NCBI GenBank assembly: GCA_947044365.1
Contig: OX345636.1
Coordinates: forward strand, 28,376,466 to 28,440,465
Length of the DNA stretch: 64,000 bases
DNA from: Petrosia ficiformis
Lineage: Eukaryota > Porifera > Demospongiae > Haplosclerida > Petrosiidae
Direction of reading: 5' to 3'
Positions 55,422-64,000 of the stretch are shown one piece after another. A model generated the notes under the pieces. It did no database searches and was not told the DNA's origin. It saw only the letters and a program-made list of their open reading frames with translations. Position numbers and translations under genes: made by a program. Numbering within the stretch: the first letter of the stretch is position 1; every line of letters begins with the position of its first letter.

Positions 55422-56969
55422 ACCAAGGCAAGCACAAAGCTGTTAATTGCAGAAAAATCAGAAGCCCTCAAGCCAACAAAAGCTTAACTGTAAGTTTACC
55501 TTCCGGAACTTCATTCTCTCTGGAAGGCTTCCTACATTGTACTGATGTATATCTGATACACCCCTCCCTTGGTGGCATGTTCTAACTATTACATAGTCAA
55601 TACTTTTCTTGGGGATGATATACCTCAAAACATGGATACAGACAAAGGGGGGTCTTACACACTTTACATTGATATGATGTCTGCTTCCCTTTCTTTTTGC
55701 TACAGACATGGCAATTTGGTCTGCCCCACCATGTTCAGTTGTCTTTGGACAAATTGGTTGCTTTTGTCAACCCCACCCATGTTCTGATTATAGTCTTCCA
55801 CACTACAGCTGGTTTGGATAATACTTCCTGACCACTAACAGCATTCCTCGTTCGTCTTCATTTGCTTACCATCGAATCATCATTGAATGTTAACAACATA
55901 TTGACCTCCCATTTGTCCTTCCACTTCATGGCCATCATTCCATCAAAATTTTCAGTTACTTCCTCGCCTTTTTGAAGCTTAGCTGTCTTTACAGCTAGTT
56001 GATAATTTTTTCAATTGGATCTTACTGTCCAACAAGCATTGAAACCCCTGGATTTTAAATCAGCCAGTGTAAATCATGTAACCCTTTCCTTCAAGCTCTT
56101 TCAACAAATCAAGCACCACTCTGTGTGCTAGTCCTAAATCACTGTGTTGATTCTTCCTTCCCTGTGTACAACTTCCATCCCCATGTATAACCACTGCAAT
56201 GATTCTGCTAAGACCCATACTTTCATGCCCCACTTTGTGGGCATTTTAAGAAAGATGTCCTTTGAATCCAATAATGCTTTCATCAATACTCAAATTTTGT
56301 ACTGGAATGTAGGTAGTTTGGAAATTATGTACAAGGGCTTCAACAAAACCACAGACTTTATATAATTTGTCAAAGTCTGGATGAGCCCTTTGAGACTGTT
56401 TCTTTGCATCAATGAAATGTAAGAACTTCATTATCATCTGAAATCTACGCTGTGACATTATGGAACGGCAATTTTGTGTTGCAGTATTGTCTGAATAAGA
56501 AAACAAAGGTTAACATACATTTATTTACTCGTAGTGTGGTGCCAAAATAAACTTACAATTTTAATTTTTTATTGTGATGATGGACTGTTGCAACAGTCAA
56601 TTCGAACTCTCCAAATACAGAGAACGTATTGACATTGGTTCAGAAACATACTATATCTCGTAATTGATGCTCAGTTGCTAGAACATAAGTCACCTCGGGA
56701 GCAGCTTGTATGCAGCCAACCAATGGATCTACACATGATTGATCGTTGATACACAGTGTCATCTTTGCGAGGTTGTGGATTAGACACATCACCAAGACTG
56801 ACACTCCACCTCGTTCCTCAAATAATTCATTGAAAGCTTTTGTTGGCTTGAGGGCTTCTGATTTTTCTGCAATTAACAGCTTTGTGCTTGCCTTGGTACA
56901 ATAAATAAAAAACATTTTTTCTAGGGGGGTAAGGGAGGAGCATCCAAAGTTTGCTCTTTAATGACTAGT
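55350..56969. repeat. Long inverted repeat, about 136-bp arms, around piggyBac-4
   Basis: 55350-55485 is repeated as reverse complement at 56834-56969 (starting ACTAGTCATTAAAGAGCAAA), nearly identical. The 1.35-kb centre holds piggyBac-4 coding remains. The left arm is partly included in the 123-bp tandem duplication. Confidence 0.88.
55597..56506 (-). pseudogene. piggyBac-4 transposase remnant
   Basis: The minus frame 56506-56246 encodes MSQRRFQMIMKFLHFIDA and NLSIDESIIGFKGHLS (first Asp). Below it are PTKWGMKVWVLAES, a scrambled middle, YNQNMGGVDKSNQF (third Asp region, about 55785) and a Cys-rich tail YQCKVCKTPLCLYPCFEVYH with stop at 55597-55599. The second Asp block (DNFYT) was not found. 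Frames change several times. Subfamily differs from piggyBac-1 and -3 (PGBD-like, as piggyBac-2). Confidence 0.72.
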
Positions 56970-56999
56970 AATATACAATTAAAGAATAAACAAACGACA

Positions 57000-58430
57000 A
57001 TAACAGATAATTATTGAACCTACCTTCTACAATATGCATATTACATATGCACTAAATAATTGTAATCCACAATTCAAAGATGGTGGTTAAAAACCTCCTC
57101 TTCCAAAAAATCCTGGGTCTATATCAGTTTTTTTCCCTGGGATATAAATCAAGTGTGTCACAACTACACCCACTAACCACACCTATTGTTTACACCTTAA
57201 TTACGTTAGCTGCACGCTGTTTAAATTATTACTATAGAAATGATATGCATGCAAGCAAATTATCTGATACAAACATCTCTTTTTAAGCTCCTAGCTAGCA
57301 TGCATATACTGTAGTTCAAGACATTATACATGTAGATCTAGTATTAAACGAGCTCAAATTAGGAAAAATACACCCAATACAAAGAACTAAATTATTTAAT
57401 TCCTTACAAATGTTGAAATCTACAAAACATTTCACTACTTCAATCATCTCACAATAGCTACTACTCAACTTAACTACATCTATCACAGGGCTTTGAGATG
57501 TAGCCACACTTATAAAACTCATTGGCAGCTAGCTCCTTTGCAGCTCCACCCTTTTACACGTGGTTAGTTAATTATGGTCATGTGTTTTCTTTAATTAGAG
57601 GTTCAGATTTTGAATGAAGGATTTCAGGAACAGTTGAAAATGTGATAAGAGACTGTATTGCTGCCCCTTGACAGACAGCTTCTATTATTTAACATCTTCA
57701 TATGCTCTTAACATATTCTCCTTGTCCCAATCTTTGTATGATGGATGTCTTAATGCTCCCATAGCTGGAGTACTCCAATGACTAGGATGTGAATAGAATG
57801 CCCATTGATCCAAATGAAGAGTCATAAAAATTCAGCGACAGCTAGAAGATATTAAAGAAACCACACACTGCTGTATCAGGAGTTCTTATAATTATGGAAA
57901 ATGACTTCACGCCAGTTAATTGTTTTAGCAGTCACACTTCATTACCTAATTTAAAATGAAAAATATATATAATAATAACAACAATAACATAATTATCTAT
58001 AATTACTATATAACACACTGCAAGTGCTATGTCAGATTTATAATCATTAAATCCGAGGGTGTGGTGATTACGAATGTAATAAAAGCACGAGTAGGCATAT
58101 ATTTCTAGAGACAAAATTATAGCAGCTATGTGTACTATATGTGAAGCTTGTAGTACCACCAAGGCTTTTTTTATTGTGTGGTGGGTGATATATATCTATA
58201 ATGTTGTGGAAAATGGTGAACATAATTTGTGTTATCAATTCACCTGAAATTGAAGTAATGTTTTCAAATGTAGTCACTGCTGATGCATCCGGCTGCCTGT
58301 GACAGTAATACCTTTCAGAAGTAGATGAATTCTTAACCAAATATTTTTGTCAGTGCTGACACAAGGTCTCTCTAGTTTTGTAGTGGCCTGCCATTACAGC
58401 TCATTGTCACAGGTGTTGGCCTAACTACAT
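57000..58430. other. AT-rich stretch, no gene recognised
   Basis: No convincing coding frame, TIR or RNA gene; short minus frames at 57316-57522 and 57932-58340 lack recognisable domains. Confidence 0.5.
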
Positions 58431-58435
58431 GAGCA

Positions 58436-59234
58436 TCACCGGTCATAAGTTCCTGGTGTTTTGTGGTTTAGGCAGCCGACGACACATTTGTCATCCACCA
58501 CCTCTTTAAGGGTAATATGATGGTAAGATTTACAGGGTGCATCTGGTTTTTCAGCTACTGACAAATACCCCCTTTCTATCTGAATAGATGGTCTCCCATT
58601 GTGATATTTGGTCACTAATGGTTGCAAACTGTTCAGATGTCAATTTCAGAGAATTTTCATATAATGCCATAATTTATTGCAGTCTGTAGGCGATCAATTT
58701 TCGTCAGTATCCTATCCACTCCAATTGTGTCCTTTTCAAGTTTTGAGATGTATTGTTTTATTTTTTCTCTATCTACTGAGGAGGCCCTGTTGCAAAAGGC
58801 AAGGTAACCTCTAGACATTTGCCTTCATCGAAGGCAACAATAATTGCCTCTTTTATCAATGTCATACCTGGGAATAAGCTTTTGTGGACCCTGGCTTGGC
58901 TGGCACAGTAGAAATCCACTACTCTCTATTCAAAGCAGTATTATGTGTTTTTTTGCCTTTGGAAGGCTTTGCCTGTTGTTATGATTATTTTAATTAGCTT
59001 GGGTTTTTGGGGGACCTTGGTCCTTAGCTTCAAGCAGTAGTTTCTTTGCTTGGTCGTAAAAAAACCTAGAAGGTGTGTAGTTTGCGCCAAGACGTAGACA
59101 CCAACTGGAAAAAAAGGGATACAAAAACAGTGAACTTTTGCAAAGAATGCAATGTTCATCTTTGCATCTGTTGTTACTTTCAAAGGTCTCACAGTTTCGT
59201 TAAATATTGACTTCACACAATAACAGTTTTTCAC
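58436..59234 (-). repeat. Unknown dispersed coding repeat, copy 2
   Basis: Paralogue of 36897-37380. It extends further: minus-strand frame 58627-58436 (AEKPDAPCKSYHHITLKEVV, DDKCVVGCLNHKTPG) and GANYTPSRFFYDQAKKLLLE at about 59080. The first part contains an extra block (58727-58775) not in copy 1. The family is not recognised; the Cys/His spacing hints at a metal-binding segment. Both copies are broken. Confidence 0.6.
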
Positions 59235-59563
59235 ATTATTGATTGTTATTTACAATAAAAATGATATGATTTTAAAAAGCTACAAGCATAATATTACTGC
59301 TAAGGATTCTTCTATGAATATACATATCCCAGAGAAAGTGTCTATACAAGGTGCTTTATTGCATCTTGAAATTTTTGATCTTTCCTTTTATAGCCCTTCT
59401 CCAGGTCATCATCCAGCTGACAATGTTTCTGTTTAGACATTTTATACTAGCCCTAAAAAGCAAATCATATGTAAAACCAATACAACAAAAACAAAAGACG
59501 AAAGATATGTAAAGCCTTAATGTAATAGTAAATACAAATATTTATTTTGAGTCTACTTTTAGC

Positions 59564-59680
59564 AACTAGTCAGCCACCTTGTTCTTAACAGAAGCCAGGC
59601 TTTTATTAATTAATAAAGAACAATCAGTCCAGGAAGCATCCTGTGTGTTATACTGAAACAAGGTGGCTGATGGACTAGTC
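59564..59680. mobile_element. Fold-back MITE of about 117 bp
   Basis: The ends ACTAGTCAGCCACCTTGTT and AACAAGGTGGCTGATGGACT(AGT) are inverted repeats with a 3-nt insertion. A TSD is not evident. Confidence 0.7.
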
Positions 59681-59689
59681 ACTAAATTC

Positions 59690-61790
59690 TTGATCAGTGG
59701 ACTCAAAACACATAACTATTTAAATTTATTTGTTGGTAATAATTGTTTAGTATTATAACTTTTCTTTCTCCTCCCTATCCTCCTCCACTTCCTCGTCCTC
59801 TCTCTCTTTTTATTTCTTTTCTGTTTGGTGGTGGAGATTGATCCATATATACTATTATGAAAAAGAAAGACAAAAGGCTTTACTTATTATATAGCATTCA
59901 ATTGATGTATAAATATCTTTTACTTTAGGTTCAAGAAATACTTTGCTTGATGGATTATTGACTCAACTATTATGAAGAAAGACAAGGAGCTTCACTTATT
60001 ATATAGCATTCAAAACAGAATTAAAAAAACCAAAAACAATTTTTATATATATATCTTATTACTTACAATTCCAGAAACTAGTTTAGTTTGCAAACTTGGT
60101 GGAGTTCTAAAGAAGGATGGATGTAGTGATTATATATTATAGAGTAAATCATAAACATATTACTTACTTACTTCTTATTATTAGCAATAATAATTGTACA
60201 AAATACAAAATAGTAGTCTACTGCTTATATAGTCCTACAAATATTAATTAGGTTATGATAGTTGAATATAGTTTTCCTAATTATTCATAATTATTTTATT
60301 TAATTTATTTAATTAATCACCCTGCTTTGAAATTAAGGTGAATTAAAGTTTCATTTCTTGCATAAAATGAATGTTAACCTACAAATACATCTTGATTTTA
60401 TTACGTACTGACTAATATTTTTATTTCAGAATGTTTATATATATATATGTATGGATATCAAAACTGAAAAAGCACAGGAACAGGTACCTTAGCAACAAAA
60501 TGAAACTAAACATTTCCACATAACAACCCTACACAAGCATCACTTCGTGTTTTACTTTCAGAATGTTTATATAAATATATAAGAAATTAATATAATACAA
60601 TTATATAATTTTATATAAATTTTTTTTCTTTACAATGGACTTACTGCTCCTTCACAGATTCTACAATTCAAAAAAAAACAATCCTCACATAAATCATTAT
60701 GATTTAACCAGAGAGGAACTTATCAAAGTCATCACAACTATACTATAATTTTAAAAAAAAACAACTTTTCAAAATTGGCACTATAAAAGTGCTTAAAACA
60801 CTTACTGAGTCTTTATCTGTTTGTCAATTTCAGAAAAAAAAGGAACATAAAGGAAGGTCATTACACTTGAAGCTTGTTTGTATGAAACATTCGCACAGCT
60901 ACAATGATACCACTTGCCACACTTCAGACATTGACCCATTTTCTATGTTTTGGATGGACACAGGTGCTTCTAACATTCTAACACAGTCGCAATGATCATG
61001 AACACATTCTATTTTATATCAGGAAAATATTTTTCTATTTTCGTTCCTGTCAAAATTGCAGGTTTTGTAAAATTGATAATTTTTACTTATCACAGAATGT
61101 AGATTTCTTCAGAATGTGAAACATCTGCACCCAGTATTCACTAACTTATGAATTCCGTCAATAATATTGTCATCACATTTGCAATTATCAAAATAAAGAA
61201 AAAAAGTGTTTAATTGGAAGTATAATTTTTAGAATTTTTTGGTGACCAATAAAATTAGAAGAATTTATTATTTCCAATTGAACTCTATACTAATTACAAA
61301 AAGGTGTGGCCGATTATTGATTGCTCAGAATGGCCCAGATAGTTGAATACAAAAAATCAGTCAAGCAACTTTAAGAGACGAGATTTGGTTTATGACTACA
61401 GTAGATGTTGTTGCAGCTTATGGTACAGTAACCATTTATTTCCAGCAGTTCCATAAGACGTATGGATAGCTGTCCGTCAATATATTAATTTTTCCGATCA
61501 TAGGTGAGTCCGAATTTCATTTTTGCAAGCTTATAACTCTAAGACCAAGCAAGCGATCGTCATGAAACTTGGTATGCAGAGATATTACTTAGTATACTTT
61601 CTTACTACGGTGTAGTAATTCCAGTTGCAGTGGTAGAGAGAGCGCTATAAAGTCCGAATATGGGTGGTGTCCGATAATTGACATTTTACTCTATAGCTAC
61701 TAAATTTGAAACTATTAATATATATACCTGTTCCTGAAAGTATCCAGTCAATTTTTGTTTTTACTGTACTGCTTCACTAGCGATTGGGAT
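59690..61790. other. AT-rich stretch, no gene recognised
   Basis: Simple AT-rich sequence with a duplicated phrase (ACTTATTATATAGCATTCAA at 59880 and 59994). The frame 60789-60995 has no recognisable domain. Nothing further supported. Confidence 0.5.
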
Positions 61791-62072
61791 CTCGTCTTTA
61801 GGATTTTCAATTTCACATATGAAAACAGTACTGGTATTTGTATCATCTTCTTCAATGTTGTTAAAGATTGCGACTATTCCATAAGCATAATGCATTAGCT
61901 ACTGTTCCAATGTCCTCCAGGTTAGTTTAAAAATACGTGAGTATAGGTTTGAAGACCCACATTGAAATTGATAGCTCTAACAGAAGTTGCCAATGTACTT
62001 GGAGATAAAATCTGTAATTATAATTATACATATTCAACAATCAAGTGTAATAGTAATAATAATTGTGCTGTA

Positions 62073-62198
62073 TACACCTTTGTCTGTTCAGTACAGTTGA
62101 AATGATTTCTTACATCCATAAGAATAAGGGTAAAATACACCTTTGTCTGTTCAGTACAGTTGAAATGATTTCTTACATCCATAAGAATAAGGGTAAAT
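62073..62198. repeat. 63-bp tandem duplication (21 codons)
   Basis: TACACCTTTGTCTGTTCAGT starts both units (62073, 62136). On the minus strand FTLILMDVRNHFNCTEQTKV is duplicated in frame. Confidence 0.95.
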
Positions 62199-63384
62199 CC
62201 TAGAAACTGAACTTGATGCTCAACAATACAATTGACCTGAAATTCAGAAAACATGCACAGTATAAACACTAATATAATTATATATCCAACACATTTTTTT
62301 AACCTTTTTCCATACATCTTCCAACTTCTCCCTAAGATCCAACACATTCTCCTTTAAAAACAATGATAAACAGATCATCATCACTTTTGAATCTGTATGT
62401 GATTTAGAAATGGAGCTCAGTCGTTTTGCTTTCATAATTTCATGAAGGGCTCTGGAATAGTAGGAGACGAGAAGTTCAGTTTACAAAATGTTTCTAGTTT
62501 TTCTGTTTTCATATGCTCAGGATATCTTTCATTAGCTTCTTTCCAACTAGAAAGGTTTGTTACCTTTAAAAAGCGTGTTTGAGTTGTTTAACTGCTGAGC
62601 ATGCATTCCCCTGATAGTTCAACCAAAGATGACTTCTTGTCTACTACATCTTTCAATAATTTATGACAAACCTCCAAATCCACTCCACGAAGGCATTTTA
62701 ATTTACTGCCCTTGAGGTCTGGTGGTGTAGCAGCAACAGACTTTTTACTGCGAGGAATTTTTTGTCCTTTCAGTTGGCCTTTTAAGTATAATAAAAACAT
62801 TTTCTCCACCGTTTTAAAAATTCCATTTGGAAGGGAGGCCAGGTAAAATACCATTGCATCATCTAATATAAATGTTTCATGGGAAGAAGGTTTGGTTAAC
62901 TCAAAGCAAGACAAAAACAAGTCACATTATAAGCATTAGACATATCACATTAAATTCATGATTAAACTACATGTTTAGATAGGTTCTATCACCTATAGTT
63001 GTCTAGTAAACACAAAGGGTTTCTTGAAAGTGAGAAACCTAAAATCCCTCCCTTCCTCGGAAATAAACACAACTGTACAACACAGTACAGTGATTGATTG
63101 CATTAACAATAATATTAATTTCTTATGGAGGTAATATAACCTTTTGAGTCAACAGCAGTGAGTAAGTCTTTTTCCACCCAGATGGCCTTTCAGGAGGATC
63201 TGTTTCTTCATAAGAAATATGAGACATTTCAAATAGCAATTTTCTACACTGCAAAACATTCAAAAAATAAAGATATAAGCATGTGTATTTCGAATAATAA
63301 TTATTGTAACTCACTCTGTCCCAAGCAGTCATATCATGACTGAAGTTAGTAGCACGGTTATGCTTGGAGGCTAACCAAATAAAG

Positions 63385-63605
63385 ATGTGATTCCATTTTG
63401 GGTGATGTGCAGCCCATCCTCTGTGTTGTTCAGTTGAAAGACAAAGAAACGTTTGATTCAAAGATGAAGGAAGTATACACTTATTACACAATTGGAGGTA
63501 ATCATTCACGTGAGGCTCTTCAGCAAATCCTCTCAGAAAAACCTGAATTAAGCCGTAATAGAACCTACACTCATAGATATTCCAAAATGGAATCACATTT
63601 TTTGG
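63385..63605 (+). other. Inverted segment of the ParB-like gene, flanked by 17-bp inverted repeats
   Basis: ATGTGATTCCATTTTGG (63386-63402) and CCAAAATGGAATCACAT (63588-63604) are exact inverted repeats. Between them the plus strand encodes GDVQPILCVVQLKDKE and YTIGGNHSREALQQIL, while both outer flanks read on the minus strand. Confidence 0.6.
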
Positions 63606-63659
63606 TCCATGTCTGTTTCATCACAAAGGTCATGGAGTGAAATTTCAGTGATGAGAGGC

Positions 63660-64000
63660 AAACTAACGAGTTCCAAACATGATAACTTCTTTCTTTGTAA
63701 GGTAAGAATGTAAGAATATTGGGATAAACTGAAAAGAACGATCACAGCATCTGGCGACAAAGCCACACCTACAAACGTTCACGTGACACACCCACAATTG
63801 TCATGTGACTTCCGGTGGGCATTTTACTGTACTGTTAATTAATACTGTATGATGGACTTTTTTGTGAGTTTGTGGTTTAAAAAAAACCGTTAAAAAAGAA
63901 AATAAAAGGCTTTTAAAAAAAGCTAGTGAACAGGAAGTTACACAGGATATATATCAGCGATACCCTGACAAAGGCTTTGAAAAGCCTGTCAATGAGTTCT
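63660..64000. other. Right edge, no gene recognised
   Basis: A/T-rich with poly-A runs at 63880-63925; no supported feature. Confidence 0.5.

Larger units (their letters stand above)
61990..63650 (-). pseudogene. Decayed multi-exon gene with a ParB-like domain
   Basis: Minus-strand blocks in order: SLPLITEISLHDLCDETDM (about 63655), a ParB-like core lying inverted (see 63385-63605), FIWLASKHNRATNFSHDMTA (63390-63330), an intron with donor GTGAGT at 63315 and acceptor TTTTGCAG near 63253, CRKLLFEMSHISYEETDPPE, RPSGWKKTYSLLL (to 63150), then LDDAMVFYLASLPNGIFKTV, SSLVELSGECM (62600), LSSWKEANERYPEHMKTEKL and FMKAKRLSSISKS (62400). The IGGNHSREALQ segment followed by LAxxHN and a CR motif fits ParB/sulfiredoxin-like domains found in expanded eukaryotic families. 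Function unknown. Frames are broken and a 63-bp in-frame duplication lies at 62073-62198. Confidence 0.5.

Noticed and set aside
59760..59830. Pyrimidine-rich tract as a splice or PPT signal
   Set aside because: No element termini or exons nearby; treated as simple sequence.
61290..61690. Transposon ends suggested by GTGGCCGATTATTGA and GTGTCCGATAATTGA
   Set aside because: The two phrases are in direct, not inverted, orientation and no transposase or TSD is associated.
63385..63640. Bacterial ParB/phage partition gene
   Set aside because: It lies among spliced exons with GT-AG introns and no prokaryotic context; a eukaryotic family is the simpler reading.

Overview
The window is AT-rich animal DNA built almost entirely from transposable elements. 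Evidence for a eukaryote: GT-AG introns (many under 100 bp), LTR retrotransposon, and hAT, piggyBac, Merlin, Tc1/mariner, pogo and IS3-like cut-and-paste elements with clear target-site duplications (TSDs). No prokaryotic operons, rRNA genes or CRISPR arrays were seen. The family mix and tiny introns suggest an invertebrate, perhaps a sponge or similar early-branching animal; the species cannot be proved from the sequence. No conserved single-copy host gene was recognised.

Layout. 0-3.6 kb: decayed transposon-like genes (pogo C-terminus, SAM-like exon, a C2H2/MHDILEG-type gene). 3.6-6.8 kb: a complete hAT (4043-6625, perfect 8-bp TSD) inserted in the 5' part of a second hAT. 7.1-9.3 kb: piggyBac-1, split by a 226-bp repeat that recurs at 33.8 kb. 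9.6-11.2 kb: a Merlin element with long inverted repeats. 11.4-20.7 kb: the most interesting object, a 6.1-kb IS3-like element (B) with 6-bp TSDs, carrying a DDE integrase on one strand and a 12-exon HECT E3 ubiquitin-ligase gene on the other; a 3.2-kb relative (A) sits inside its left inverted repeat, and B's own right end preserves the empty site. 20.9-31.9 kb: a piggyBac-type composite holding two head-to-head PHD-finger pogo transposases, a Gypsy retrotransposon inserted in one of them, a decayed piggyBac transposase, and a 416-bp fold-back element with a helicase start.

32-37.7 kb: pogo, P-element-like and second Merlin fragments and two lone piggyBac ends. 37.7-41.8 kb: a Tc1/mariner element whose TIRs enclose its transposase, an intron-containing BEN-associated gene fragment and a hAT piece. 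42-47.2 kb: SINE-like head, tandem repeats, and an expanded-family gene fragment beside a decayed hAT that itself holds an almost intact piggyBac (43268-46023). 47-64 kb: sparser, with short perfect hairpins, small MITEs, pogo, DIRS-like and piggyBac scraps, and a decayed ParB-like-domain gene at the right end containing a local inversion.

There is no pathway here; the genes are transposases plus cargo. Cross-cutting signals are (i) cargo genes inside DNA transposons (HECT ligase, BEN-associated protein, helicase start), (ii) 16-bp palindromes about 16 nt inside several piggyBac ends, and (iii) nested insertions whose order can be read from TSDs.
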